Positions 17,642 through 26,772 are shown, numbered from the stretch's first letter. The stretch is 64,000 bases of DNA from Ensifer sp. LCM 4579 (GCF_001854885.1 NZ_MDDV01000011.1:1-64000), one strand, 5' to 3'. Numbers and translations are program-made. The notes: generated from the letters alone by a model not told the origin.

Positions 17642-18477
17642 GCCAAACCGCTTCGAATCTTCTACTTGAGTAGAACTTTTAACGGCGCATGATTGAAATC
17701 TCAAGAGGTTTGCAACGCTGGCTTGCTCGGAGGCCGGCCGCGCAGATCGCGTCTCGGATAATGCGGTTCAGCCTTATTCAGCGTCGATTCAAAACGAACA
17801 GTGCACGATCATTTGCACTTACCGCCGAAATGGCGCCCGCCGCCAGGAAGAGTACCAAGACAAGACCGCGCCTGTGTCCATCCATGCACAACCAGATTCG
17901 GGCCTGCTCGTCACGCTCAATGCCAACATCCACCGACCATGATTGCGATTGCCCTGGCCAAGCCTCAGCTGCCTTCGCCTCCATTCGCCATTTTCTCACC
18001 CGGAGCATTTCGTCGACGTGACGCAACACCTCCTTATAGCTCAGATCCAGCGCGCATCGGTGACCATCTCTTCGTAGAGCACTGACCAGCTGCCCTTCCC
18101 GAGAAGGCGTTAATTCCAAGCCGCTAATGCCAGACGTTGAAAGGGGAACCGCTTGCCGGGGGCAGTCGGTCCCGGTTTCCGCCCTTCGGGCGGCGCTTCT
18201 CTAATCGGCGGGTCGAGGTCAAGCGCTTTTCGAGCTTTCCACTTGGTGCGGCGTTCGACGTTTCTTCGCGGCCCGTGCTTCTCTCCGGGATCGGCAATCA
18301 GCCCTCCCACCATGGGGTTCAGTAGATGAAGTGGTCCAATCTATGCTGCAACCTGATGACATATCATCGGTATAGCGCCGCCCACGAACTCACATCACCA
18401 TCGTCCGCGAAGGACGTCTTCCGCCGCGAGGCGGAACTTTGAATATGTTTTCCCTGATTTCGTGAGACCCAACTTTC
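17642..18477. other. Region without a confident gene before the IS110 pair
   Basis: About 830 bases. A minus-strand frame at 17778-18119 (113 codons, one hydrophobic segment near its C-terminus) could be a gene or a relic but has no recognisable domain. The part after 18120 has GC-rich short inverted repeats (around 18150-18210) and probably includes the non-coding 3' end of the first IS110-type element. Confidence 0.35.
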
Positions 18478-19521
18478 TTACACGGCCATGGGGCCGGCCG
18501 CTTCCCGCGTCCACCGGAATTCTGTGCCGTCTACCCACATTCGATGCATCACCACCGCAAGTCTGCGCGCCAATGCAACGTTGGCTTTCTTTCTGCCATG
18601 CCGCCTGGCAATGTTCATTGCCCATGCTTTTAGCCAGCACCATTTCACCAAACGTGTCAGCATCGTCTGCGCCGCCTCATATAAAAGCGATCGCATCATC
18701 GCGTCTCCGCATAGGGAGATATGGCCGATCCTTTTGCTTTCGCCGGACTGGTTGAGCACCGGCGTGAGGCCTAGAGCGGCTCCCACCGACCGCGAATTGT
18801 GGAACCGGCTGGGAATGTCGATCGTCGCGACATAGGCTAACGAGACAACTGGCCCAACCCCGGGCACTGTCATCAGGCGTTTGCAAACTTGATCACGCTT
18901 CGCCTCCTGGACAACCTTCTTGTCCAGTTTGGCGAATTCCTCGCGCAGTTTGCGCCGTCCAGCGAGCAAAGGCTCCATGATCTCCAGCAGATCGGCGTCC
19001 GCCTCAACGAGCTCGCGTACCTTCTCCTCGAACGTCCCTGCGGACACCACGCCGACCTTAAGCCCGAAGTTGCGCAGGAGCCCACGCATATCGTTCTCGA
19101 GCGCGATCGCCTTTTCCTGCAGCAGCGCGCGGGCCGTCAGCAGGGCACGACGCTTCTGGCTTGTGAGCGTCTTCACGTGCACATTCTTGAAAAGACCGAC
19201 CCGCATCATGTGCGCAATGCCCCGAGCGTCGTTGCGGTCACTTTTGTTCGTTTGCGAAGCTTTTAGGAAGCCCTTCGTATGACGCGTCTCGATGCAGAAT
19301 ACGGGGAGGCCGGCCTTCGCCAGTCCGTTGAAAAGCCATTGGGACATTGGTCCCGCCTCCAGGCCAATACGCTCCAAGCTGAGTGCGGGATTGCTCAGGA
19401 TAGTGACTAAATCTTCCGGGTGAGACACCACCTTTTTCTCTTGGCAGGTCCTTCCGCTTGCATCGACAATACAGACGCTCGTTTCTTTGACAGAGACGTC
19501 GAGGCCGGCGTAATGTTGCAT
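18478..19521 (-). CDS. IS110-family transposase, element 1
   Basis: A 347-residue serine/DEDD recombinase-type transposase. The N-terminal DEDD domain starts with YAGLDVSVKET and includes the acidic segment NKSDRNDARGIAHMM. The C-terminal Tnp_20 domain has LMTVPGVGPVVSLAYVATI and SGESKRIGHISLCGD with a conserved Ser. Length and motifs indicate an intact enzyme. It is only distantly similar to element 2. Confidence 0.93.
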   Translation of the reverse strand: MQHYAGLDVSVKETSVCIVDASGRTCQEKKVVSHPEDLVTILSNPALSLERIGLEAGPMSQWLFNGLAKAGLPVFCIETRHTKGFLKASQTNKSDRNDARGIAHMMRVGLFKNVHVKTLTSQKRRALLTARALLQEKAIALENDMRGLLRNFGLKVGVVSAGTFEEKVRELVEADADLLEIMEPLLAGRRKLREEFAKLDKKVVQEAKRDQVCKRLMTVPGVGPVVSLAYVATIDIPSRFHNSRSVGAALGLTPVLNQSGESKRIGHISLCGDAMMRSLLYEAAQTMLTRLVKWCWLKAWAMNIARRHGRKKANVALARRLAVVMHRMWVDGTEFRWTREAAGPMAV

Positions 19522-19631
19522 GGCTGCGCTTCCTCTTTCTGATGCTTGTGGCTGTTACGAACAGACCACGTTTTATCATCAGCTCGGAGCGCAGCACCTT
19601 CCTTCCGGTCGGCGAAGATGGGGCACGAAGC

Positions 19632-19666
19632 CGATTACCCCATCTATGCTAAACATGGGGTAATCG
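19632..19666. other. 12-bp perfect stem-loop between the two IS110 genes
   Basis: CGATTACCCCAT and ATGGGGTAATCG form a perfect 12-bp inverted repeat around an 11-base loop, 115 bases upstream of the element 2 start codon. IS110-family elements of the IS621 type are known to encode a bridge RNA in the non-coding end upstream of the transposase, so this may be part of such an RNA or of an element end. That is inference. Confidence 0.45.
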
Positions 19667-19780
19667 CGGCGCAATTCGCCCCAGGCCAGTTTTGATGGCT
19701 GGCGGGAGTGGTTGCTCCCGATACGATGAGAAAACGGGCTCACGATTGAACCGGGCCCAAGCATCGAACGGAGAGTAACC

Positions 19781-20812
19781 ATGGACCAATATATCGGCCT
19801 TGATGTTTCGTTGAAAGACACCGCGATCTCGATCCGAGAGGACGGGAAGCGGATCTGGCGGGGTAATTGTCCTTCGGATCCAAAGGTTCTTGCGCAACTG
19901 ATCCGCAAGCGCGCCCCGCACGCCAAGCGCGTCGTATTCGAGACGGGGCCGCTGTCGACCTGGTTCTTTCATGCGCTGACGAGCGAGGGCGTGCCCGCGA
20001 TCTGCATCGAAGCGCGGCATGCGCAAAAGATATTGAACGAGACGCTCAACAAGACCGATGCCAATGATGCGGATGGCTTGGCCCAGCTGGCCGAAGCCGG
20101 CTTCTACAAGGCGGTCCGGGTCAAATCCTTCGACGCCATGCTGGCACGTACGCTGGTTGCCGCCCGCAATCAGCTCCTAAGCATCTCAACCCAACTTAGC
20201 AATCAGATCCGCGGCTTGATGAAGACGTTCGGTCTTATCGTCCCCAAAGGAACAGGGCGGGTGTTCGATAGCAATGTGAGGGAGCTTTTGGATGAGAATG
20301 GCGGGCTGGCACGGATCATATCGCCTCTGCTTGAGGCGTGGCGCGACATACGCAAGCGCGCGGCCGATCTTGGTCGCCAGTTGCTCGTTGCGGCGCGGAA
20401 GAGCCAGGCTACGCAGCTGCTGATGACGATCCCGGGTGTTGGCGCCGTCACGGCCGTTTCCTACGTCGCAGCAATTGAAGATCCGGACAACTTCCGAACA
20501 TCGCGCGCAGTCGGCGCCTGGCTCGGGCTGACAACGCGGCGCTATCAGTCTGGCGAGATCGATTATGGCGGCCACATCTCGCGAAAAGGCGACAACCGTC
20601 TGCGAGGACTGCTTTATGAAACGGCGACGGTGATCCTCACGAGAACCAGTGCCAGGAACGAGAGCAGTCTCAGAAGCTGGGGGCTCAAGCTGCGTGAGCG
20701 GGTAGGCTTCAAGCGCGCTGCGGTGGCGGTTGCCCGAAAGGTTGCCGTGATCATGCACAGCATGCTCAAGACAGGAGAGGTCTTCAACACATCGGCCGGC
20801 GCGACCGTATAG
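19781..20812 (+). CDS. IS110-family transposase, element 2
   Basis: A 343-residue transposase with YIGLDVSLKDT at the N-terminus, the acidic NKTDANDADGLAQL segment, and a Tnp_20 domain with LLMTIPGVGAVTAVSYVAA and SGEIDYGGHISRKGD. All expected motifs are present, so it appears functional. The ATG is preceded by GGAGAG. It is transcribed away from element 1. Confidence 0.93.
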   Translation: MDQYIGLDVSLKDTAISIREDGKRIWRGNCPSDPKVLAQLIRKRAPHAKRVVFETGPLSTWFFHALTSEGVPAICIEARHAQKILNETLNKTDANDADGLAQLAEAGFYKAVRVKSFDAMLARTLVAARNQLLSISTQLSNQIRGLMKTFGLIVPKGTGRVFDSNVRELLDENGGLARIISPLLEAWRDIRKRAADLGRQLLVAARKSQATQLLMTIPGVGAVTAVSYVAAIEDPDNFRTSRAVGAWLGLTTRRYQSGEIDYGGHISRKGDNRLRGLLYETATVILTRTSARNESSLRSWGLKLRERVGFKRAAVAVARKVAVIMHSMLKTGEVFNTSAGATV

Positions 20813-21325
20813 GTGAAGCGTCAGCCTTTCTCCTCAGCGCGTCAATCTGATTTGAGGCACTGAGCGTCCCTGCTGTGGACGTGGGTTGGATCATTCCGTG
20901 CCGAGGAGGCTGCAGCTCGTTCGAGACTGCGGGCTAAACAGAGGAAGATCCCACCTGCGAAGAACCATTATGCGGCGACTACTTGTCGACCGCGGAGACA
21001 ACCCTGCTCCCCGGCACCGGACAGCTCTGACGGAAACATGGCCGCTGAGGGCCCGATCCAGCAACCTATTCATGCCGCGTCGCCTTGTTCCGCAACGCGG
21101 TGGGACGCCGAATGCCCAGACCACCTTGACGGGAGCAACGCGATTAGACAACCTCCTGCGGCTGCCCTGTTAACCGGTCAAGCGGCGCGCGAACTGGCTT
21201 CGGCCCCTACGCTCGCCTGCGCCTGGTACGCTCATTCTATGAGATTAGGCTCTTAGGCCTTGCCTAAGAGCGTGCTTCCCTTTGAACGGGGAGCTGCCTT
21301 TCAGAAGAAGGTCGAACGACCAAGG
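20813..21325. other. Non-coding end of IS110 element 2 and a strong stem-loop
   Basis: About 500 bases with no convincing gene. The left part is probably the non-coding 3' end of element 2. At 21249-21271 GCTCTTAGGC and GCCTAAGAGC form a perfect 10-bp stem with a 3-base loop; it sits downstream of the minus-strand gene ending at 21326 but lacks a clear T run, so its role as a terminator is uncertain. Confidence 0.4.
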
Positions 21326-21709
21326 TTAGCGGAATCGCTCCTGCTGCTGCACGGCGATGAGATTTTTGTTGAGCTCGACCATCTTCCTCTCGTGAGCGGC
21401 CTCTTCCAGGGGATCCCGGCCGGGCCAATAACCAAGCACCGGAAGGAGAAGCAAAACGAAAGCCGCGATAGTCGCCACCTTGAACCAGGTGTGCTCCGTA
21501 TAGAGGCCAGACGCCCACGACCATATCGCTTCCGTCCAGACCTCGGGCAAGAACAGATACGAAAAGGCCAACGCTAGCCAATAAACGACGAAGGCTCCGA
21601 CCAGCAGGATGGCCGCAGCGACCACGAGAAAGTTCACGATCAGGAACGCCGTCCACGCGGCGCGGAGCGGCAAGGTGACAACCGTGATGGCCTTGCTAAA
21701 CGCCGACAT
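21326..21709 (-). CDS. Small membrane protein
   Basis: A 127-residue protein starting MSAFSKAITVVTLP with about three hydrophobic segments (AFLIVNFLVVAAAILLVGAFVVYWLA, and VATIAAFVLLLLPVLGYW) and a charged C-terminal tail. No known family. It is divergent from the exported-protein operon that starts at 21896. Confidence 0.65.
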   Translation of the reverse strand: MSAFSKAITVVTLPLRAAWTAFLIVNFLVVAAAILLVGAFVVYWLALAFSYLFLPEVWTEAIWSWASGLYTEHTWFKVATIAAFVLLLLPVLGYWPGRDPLEEAAHERKMVELNKNLIAVQQQERFR

Positions 21710-21844
21710 TTTGCTCGTCTCCGTCGCACAATAATTCCGACCGCACAACCTGTAGACACAGCCGAATGACGTTCATCGTCCGTCAATCGTTATATCTCAA
21801 GGAACCCATTTCTTCTAGCGGGGTGTAATTATTTCACTTGAGCG

Positions 21845-21861
21845 GCACCATCATTTGGTGC
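21845..21861. promoter_or_regulatory. 6-bp inverted repeat upstream of exported-protein operon
   Basis: GCACCA and TGGTGC are separated by five bases, 35 bases before the first gene of the operon at 21896. It may be an operator for the XRE-type regulator encoded at 25231-25560; only position suggests this. Confidence 0.3.
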
Positions 21862-21895
21862 ATTTTCCCGCGAGTCAACAGGTAGCGATTGCGAT

Positions 21896-22576
21896 ATGGA
21901 CGTGAAAGTTCGGCGACCGTGCCACCTCCTTTTGCTCGCTTTGTCGAGCGGTCTCTCAGCCACACCAGTGGTGGCGCAGGACCCTGCGGTCACCAGATTT
22001 GTGACGTATTATCAAAGCGCTTACGCGCAAGGCCGTGATCTCATTCCTGCGCCCACGGCTGCTTTGAATATTGCTTCGATCGCAACTGAGCTCAAGCTGG
22101 TGACCGTAAAGCCAATCAGCGCGCTAACGGGAAGCTCGTTTCTCGATGCAAACAGCACCGTCATCAAACTGGCTGGCGTACAAGGCTGCCTCTCAACGGA
22201 GATCTTGGACTTCTTGGGCAACAGAGCATCCTGCGCGATGATCTCACTTGCCGGAATGACGGCGAGCCTCGAACAGGCGAAAACTGATGCCGGCGATGCG
22301 TTCCCATGTCACTTCGTCGGCCAAAGCGCAGGCCGACCGAACGTAAGATTTGCAGAGTGCTTCTTCACCGAAAGCGACGTGGTGCAGTCGCTCTCAGAAA
22401 CCGTGATCAAGAAAGGACTGGCGTTTGCAGCCCGAGATCGGGCCGGTAAGCCAATCTTTCCCGAATACGCGAAGGCAGAGGACGCTGCTCGCCTTTCGAA
22501 AGCCGGCATCTGGGCAAACCAGTATTTCAAGCACCCGTATGGGGAACGTTATCGCGCCAACCCTACAACGAATTGA
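21896..22576 (+). CDS. Exported, highly divergent nuclease-fold protein
   Basis: A 226-residue protein with a signal peptide (cleavage near PVVAQ). The region from GSSFLDANSTVIKLAGV to EDAARLSKAGIW has the order of elements of the staphylococcal-nuclease (SNase) fold, including the typical final AxxAxxxxxGIW segment. The catalytic Arg-35 equivalent is Lys and the catalytic acidic residues are not visible, so nuclease activity is doubtful. First of three such genes with overlapping ends. Confidence 0.6.
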   Translation: MDVKVRRPCHLLLLALSSGLSATPVVAQDPAVTRFVTYYQSAYAQGRDLIPAPTAALNIASIATELKLVTVKPISALTGSSFLDANSTVIKLAGVQGCLSTEILDFLGNRASCAMISLAGMTASLEQAKTDAGDAFPCHFVGQSAGRPNVRFAECFFTESDVVQSLSETVIKKGLAFAARDRAGKPIFPEYAKAEDAARLSKAGIWANQYFKHPYGERYRANPTTN

Positions 22577-23220
22577 TGCGGATCCGACCGTTCATGTTGA
22601 TTGCAACTCTTACAGCTTCAGGCCTTTATGCAAGCATGTACATCTTGCCGGGTCTGCTCTCTGGGCAGCAAGATGCGCCCCCTTCTGTTCCTCCAGTCAT
22701 TCAGGTTCAGGCGCAACCAGCGCCTGTTCCTCAGCCGCAGCAGGCCGACGCCCAGCCGGAATTCACGCCATTTCCGACGACGGCCCAATTTGAAACCGGG
22801 GATACGTGGATTGCGGATGGCCGTAGATATCGTCTCTATGGCTTGCAAACTTGTCTCCGGGGAACGCTGGTCACTCTTTCTCCAGGTGTAGTCAGGGACT
22901 GCGGCGAATTGAGCGTCATCATGGCCCAGGCACTCATCCGCGACACCAAGCCGGTTTGCACTACATTGAAGGACCTGGACCAGAACAACGCCGTCGTAGT
23001 GTGTCAGACGACGACAGGGCAGCGCGGGTACGACCTCGCGACATACATGATCGCGCAAGGATGGGGCTTTGCTGCCGTAGACGCCGCCGGCCAATTGATC
23101 GTGCCCGGGTATAGAGTGGCAGAAGAGACAGCCAGAAATGCGCGTCTTGGCTTATGGGCCTACTCGGATTTGCCTCACCCCGTTTCTGTGCTGATGCAGC
23201 AGCAAAAGGCGCAACGATGA
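22576..23220 (+). CDS. Exported SNase-like protein, probably catalytically dead
   Basis: A 214-residue protein whose ATG overlaps the previous stop (TGATG). A signal/anchor segment, then a Pro/Gln-rich linker (about residues 35-65), precede an SNase-like domain with YRLYGLQTC. The Arg is retained, but the Asp-x-Pro-Glu that follows it in active enzymes is missing. It ends with the ETARNARLGLWAYS segment typical of the fold. It may bind rather than cut nucleic acid. Confidence 0.65.
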   Translation: MRIRPFMLIATLTASGLYASMYILPGLLSGQQDAPPSVPPVIQVQAQPAPVPQPQQADAQPEFTPFPTTAQFETGDTWIADGRRYRLYGLQTCLRGTLVTLSPGVVRDCGELSVIMAQALIRDTKPVCTTLKDLDQNNAVVVCQTTTGQRGYDLATYMIAQGWGFAAVDAAGQLIVPGYRVAEETARNARLGLWAYSDLPHPVSVLMQQQKAQR

Positions 23221-23837
23221 GAACCGCCACGATCGCCGTTTCATTGATCTTGGGTTTTCCGGTTACGGCTGGTGCGCAGAGCCGAACGCTCGACGTCCCT
23301 CGCCAGATCTACGGCAAAGTGCAGGTTGTCGATGGAACGACGCTTGAATTCAAGGACCGGCGCCAGATCATCAGACTGGCAGGGTACGAGGCGCCTCGCG
23401 TTGAGCAAATAGCCTCGAGCGACGGCATTGAATGGCCAGCCGGCCAGGTCGCAAAGTCCTGGATGATACTGCGCACGCTCAAGCGCGACGTGAACTGCGC
23501 TCCGATCGCCCGAGACGCCAACAAGAACCTTATCGCTCACTGCTTTGTAGGTGAGACGAATCTGGCCGCAACAGCGATCGCCGAAGGGATTGGCTACGCC
23601 TTCAACCATAGAAACGAACCACAGGTTCCGGCATATTTCGACATCGAACGCAAGGCCCGCGGACTTGGTTATGGTGTTTGGTCCAGCAAAGACCTGCTGC
23701 CGCCCTGGCTTTATGTTGCGTCGCCGGCAGAGGAGAAGAAAGCAAATGAAGCTCGTGGTGCTGATCCTGGCCTTCCACTGCCGCCGGCGGTCACCCCTGA
23801 TACTCCCCAACCCCAGACATCATCCCAAGGAGGCTAA
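23217..23837 (+). CDS. Exported thermonuclease-like protein, active site degenerate
   Basis: The most recognisable SNase-type member of the trio: 206 residues, signal peptide ending VTAGAQ, then VVDGTTLEFK and IRLAGYEAPR. In active staphylococcal nuclease these read DGDT and RxxxxDTPE, so here Asp-21 is Thr, Asp-40 is Glu and Glu-43 is Arg, while Arg-35 is kept. The C-terminal AxGLGYGVW segment is present. It overlaps the previous gene by four bases. Confidence 0.75.
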   Translation: MRTATIAVSLILGFPVTAGAQSRTLDVPRQIYGKVQVVDGTTLEFKDRRQIIRLAGYEAPRVEQIASSDGIEWPAGQVAKSWMILRTLKRDVNCAPIARDANKNLIAHCFVGETNLAATAIAEGIGYAFNHRNEPQVPAYFDIERKARGLGYGVWSSKDLLPPWLYVASPAEEKKANEARGADPGLPLPPAVTPDTPQPQTSSQGG

Positions 23838-23838
23838 G

Positions 23839-24168
23839 ATGAACCAGTTGCTCAAAGCCGCAGTCGCGGCCGGCGCGTTCATTCTGGCAGCCGCTCCAAT
23901 CACGGCCGTGTCCCAATCGGCCGTACAAGATGGCGCCACTCAACAGCAAGTCGAACAGCGAGATCCTGATTTTTGCGGTGCGGGAGGCGCGGGATGCGAT
24001 CCAGCTGAAGTGCAACAGTGGAAAGCGGTTGGCAACACACTCGCCGATCTCTCATCCGCCGATCTCAGCCAATATGCCTACGCCTGCGCGAAACACCGTG
24101 AATGGAAGCAGGATTGCGAGAAGGATCCAACAATCATTCTCAAGCGTCTCGGAATTGAAGGGTACTGA
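23839..24168 (+). CDS. Small exported protein
   Basis: A 109-residue protein beginning one base after the preceding stop with AAGGAGG upstream. A signal peptide ends near TAVSQS. The mature part has four Cys residues (FCGAGGAGC and ACAKHREWKQDC), which could form two disulfides in the periplasm. Unknown family. Confidence 0.65.
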   Translation: MNQLLKAAVAAGAFILAAAPITAVSQSAVQDGATQQQVEQRDPDFCGAGGAGCDPAEVQQWKAVGNTLADLSSADLSQYAYACAKHREWKQDCEKDPTIILKRLGIEGY

Positions 24169-24177
24169 GGAAACATC

Positions 24178-24552
24178 ATGAGCACATCATACATTGCTGC
24201 AGGAGTTGCAGCTGCAGCTCTCGTGGGGTTCGGTGCAGGATATCAATTCAGCAGCACCACCGCGAACGCCAGGATCGCCGAACTCGAACAGAAGGTCACG
24301 AGCCTTGAGGCAAAAGCCATGGAGGCAGACAAGGCAGCGAAGATCGATGCTCCGACGGATGAGGAGGCCAGCGCCGCGATCCAAAAGTCTGGCCGCGCGA
24401 TGAAGATCTCTGAATGCAAACAGCATCCAGTTGCTCCCGGCGTGATCTGCACCGGGATCATCACTACGACGACCGGTTCCTTCGCCGGATCAAAAGAACC
24501 AGGAACGCTCTCTTTCGCAAAGATCGATGGCGTCTGGACTCAGATTCACTGA
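24178..24552 (+). CDS. Small membrane-anchored or exported protein
   Basis: A 124-residue protein with an N-terminal hydrophobic segment (YIAAGVAAAALVGFGAGY), a predicted coiled-coil (RIAELEQKVTSLEAKAMEAD), and a C-terminal region with two Cys that may pair. No family recognised. Ten bases after the previous gene. Confidence 0.6.
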   Translation: MSTSYIAAGVAAAALVGFGAGYQFSSTTANARIAELEQKVTSLEAKAMEADKAAKIDAPTDEEASAAIQKSGRAMKISECKQHPVAPGVICTGIITTTTGSFAGSKEPGTLSFAKIDGVWTQIH

Positions 24553-24572
24553 TGCGAGTGAAGGAGAGGGAT

Positions 24573-25166
24573 ATGAAACCATCTACAGCTCTAACAGCGT
24601 CATTGATAGCTGCAGGCTCATTGTGGGCAGCAGCACCGGCGCAGGCCGAGGATGCATCTTGGGGCTGCCAGGTCCTGTTGTGCGCAGCGTCCAGCAATCC
24701 GTCCTGGCAGGGCGTTCCCTACTGCGTTCCTCCAATGAAAAGACTGATCGCGGCGATGGCAAGACCGGGTTTTGACTGGCCTATTTGCCACGAAGCAAAG
24801 GCTGGCGCGCCCGGCCGCGAAGAGTACGAAGAGTGCCCGGCAGGATTCAGAGTCGGCTACACCGAAAGTGGCAATCACGATGACTTCAATCGCAATCGGG
24901 AGCCGAACCGATGCGTTCAAACGATGAATCGGTGCGAAAACCGAGCGGAGTTTCAAAGGCTCTACGGAAATGACGCAGCCAATCAACGCGCCGGCATCAG
25001 CGTGAGTTTCTCGACCGCTAATAGCGCAGCGCTGACAGCGCATAGGAGCGACGGCTGCATGGTTCAAGTCTCAACGCATCGCCCGCGCCGCGCCAATCCC
25101 TACTATTTTGATATTCCCAACGACCAGGGCGTTAAGCAGCGCTTCTGGTTCAATCTCAACGACTGA
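24573..25166 (+). CDS. Cys-rich exported protein
   Basis: A 197-residue protein with a signal peptide ending AAPAQA and many Cys residues (WGCQVLLCAAS, YCVPP, EECPAGF, RCVQTMNRC), typical of a disulfide-rich periplasmic or secreted protein. Rhizobial plasmids with VirB-type systems often carry comparable genes, but no function is known. The GGAGAGGG ahead of 24573 supports the start. Last gene of the exported-protein operon. Confidence 0.6.
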   Translation: MKPSTALTASLIAAGSLWAAAPAQAEDASWGCQVLLCAASSNPSWQGVPYCVPPMKRLIAAMARPGFDWPICHEAKAGAPGREEYEECPAGFRVGYTESGNHDDFNRNREPNRCVQTMNRCENRAEFQRLYGNDAANQRAGISVSFSTANSAALTAHRSDGCMVQVSTHRPRRANPYYFDIPNDQGVKQRFWFNLND

Positions 25167-25230
25167 GGATCAAAATAGTGTCGTGCCGGAACGGACAGTT
25201 CGCCGCTATAAAGACTGGGAAAGACGGCGT

Positions 25231-25560
25231 TCAGCCGGACTTTTTTTTTGACCTCCGAGCCCCTTTGGGCGCCTTCGGTGCAAGCTCCTCTTCGCTTACC
25301 TCAAATAACTCGTAGATGGACACTTCCAACTCTCGCGTCAGCTTATCAAGCATCGTCAACTTGACATCCCGCATCCCGCGGACAACTTCTGACATGTAAC
25401 CTTCGGTCACGCCAAGCTTGGCGGCGATGTCTTTATTCTTCCAACCGCGCTTTGCCTTGATCCGCTCCAGGCCAACGGCAAGCCTTTCCTGAAAAGTCAA
25501 CTCACTGAGTTCTTTCTTAGCCGTCACGTTGGCCGTGTTTTCGCCCTTGAAGCGTGGCAT
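25231..25560 (-). CDS. XRE-family transcriptional regulator
   Basis: A 109-residue protein with a central helix-turn-helix: RLAVGLERIKAKRGWKNKDI, then AAKLGVTEGYMSEVVRGMRD. The Lys-rich C-terminus ends RRSKKKSG. It converges on the exported-protein operon and may regulate it or the neighbouring transfer genes; this is inferred from position. Confidence 0.85.
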   Translation of the reverse strand: MPRFKGENTANVTAKKELSELTFQERLAVGLERIKAKRGWKNKDIAAKLGVTEGYMSEVVRGMRDVKLTMLDKLTRELEVSIYELFEVSEEELAPKAPKGARRSKKKSG

Positions 25561-26162
25561 CTACCTATTCACCTCCTCGACGAGGTGCCAGGACATAAGG
25601 TTGGCTGATCGATCGCAGCCGCTCGGAATCCTCATAAGGGCACGCCTCCTCGCCGCCACTTACAAGCCCCCACGATTTCCGCTGAGATACAAACTGAACC
25701 GAACTCGTTTTGGCCAAAACCTTTGAGAGTTCGGTTGCTCACGTTTGGGCTAATTGGCTCCAATTGAATAGGGCTCTTAATCGATTTAGCAATACAAGAT
25801 GTAAGTGGTTTCGCTGTTTTTTTCGCTGTTGGCGTGTCAATGCCTACCATCGATTGCCCCTAAAATTCTATGGACAACTGATGGTATATCTTCGGGTTCA
25901 ACTCGCGCTTGGAATGGCGTCTGGACTCACTGGATGAGCAAGAGGAGAAGCACGAATCATCGCGACGTCGGCACTGAACCGGCAGTGGCAAATCAAGCCC
26001 GAACGGACGAGGTGGTGACGGTGGCCGAGACGCAAACTGCGATCAACTGACGGTTTTGCAAATGGCGGAAACGGCGATGATGCGCCGCGCCGACCAAATC
26101 CCGCCCGGTTTCTCGTGTTGCCGCGCGATTTTTGATAGCCTGCCGGCCTCAGGAGGAAGCAA
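25561..26162. other. 600-base region without a confident gene
   Basis: The segment just upstream of the XRE gene holds an imperfect dyad around 25569-25586 (CACCTC and GAGGTG) that may be its operator. A plus-strand 38-codon frame at 25934-26050 is possible but unsupported. The AT content is higher at 25690-25880 than in the neighbouring genes. Confidence 0.35.
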
Positions 26163-26363
26163 ATGGACCAGGACCGCCCGGATCGCTCTCCCAAAGCGAT
26201 TGCCAAACGGCAAAAAGCCGCTGATCAGGCCCGCGCCGCCAATATCCGCGCCGGCTACACTCACGATCCGTTCCTCGAGGAGGTAACCGCCCGATATGTC
26301 GCCGGCGAGATCTCGCGGGAGGAAATGCAGGACCTGTTGATCCGCAAATTCTCTCGAACTTAA
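26163..26363 (+). CDS. Small VbhA-like protein
   Basis: A 66-residue basic protein. The segment THDPFLEEVTARYVAGEISREEM resembles the helix used by VbhA-type antitoxins, which inhibit Fic adenylyltransferases, but no Fic partner is present in the window and the inhibitory Ser/Thr-x-x-x-Glu motif is not evident. Preceded by AGGAGG. A weak assignment. Confidence 0.5.
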   Translation: MDQDRPDRSPKAIAKRQKAADQARAANIRAGYTHDPFLEEVTARYVAGEISREEMQDLLIRKFSRT

Positions 26364-26478
26364 TAATCGTCCAGCGCGCGCCACTCTCGAGTTGTTGCGT
26401 TCTCAGTCTCCCTTAGGATTGCGATCGCGTTCTACCCCCGCTAGAATCCGCCCATGCAGGTTCTCGTCGGAGATTAGG

Positions 26479-26772
26479 ATGCCACTGCTGAAAACGCGCC
26501 ATTACAATCTTGCACTCAGGCCCCTTCTCATCAACACGTGCGCTCTGGCATTGGTGTTCGCGGCTTTCCGTGCCCTGATCGATGACACCCTCACCCTCGG
26601 CTACGCCATGGGTGTTGCCGTCTTCCTCTATATCTCCGCGACCACCGAAAACGCCCGCATCGGCAAAAGCGGCTTCGGAGATATCCGCCCATGGCTCGAA
26701 ACCCTCGCCGCGGCCGCCATCGCCGCAGCTGTCGCCTATCTCGGCTACAAAGCCTGGCTCATGGGCTACTGA
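26479..26772 (+). CDS. Small membrane protein
   Basis: A 97-residue protein with two or three hydrophobic segments (LLINTCALALVFAAFRALI, LGYAMGVAVFLYISA, and TLAAAAIAAAVAYLGYKAW). No family recognised. It lies 13 bases before the DUF1173-like gene and is probably co-transcribed with it. Confidence 0.6.
   Translation: MPLLKTRHYNLALRPLLINTCALALVFAAFRALIDDTLTLGYAMGVAVFLYISATTENARIGKSGFGDIRPWLETLAAAAIAAAVAYLGYKAWLMGY

Larger units (their letters stand above)
18478..20812. mobile_element. Two divergent IS110-family insertion sequences
   Basis: Two intact but different IS110-family transposase genes lie back to back with 259 bases between their start codons. IS110 elements usually lack terminal inverted repeats, so the outer ends cannot be set from sequence alone; the elements extend some distance beyond these coordinates on both sides. 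Confidence 0.75.

Noticed and set aside
18110-18313. 67-codon minus-strand frame next to IS110 element 1
   Set aside because: Basic, Pro-rich product without ribosome-binding site, in GC-rich repeat-like DNA; probably non-coding.
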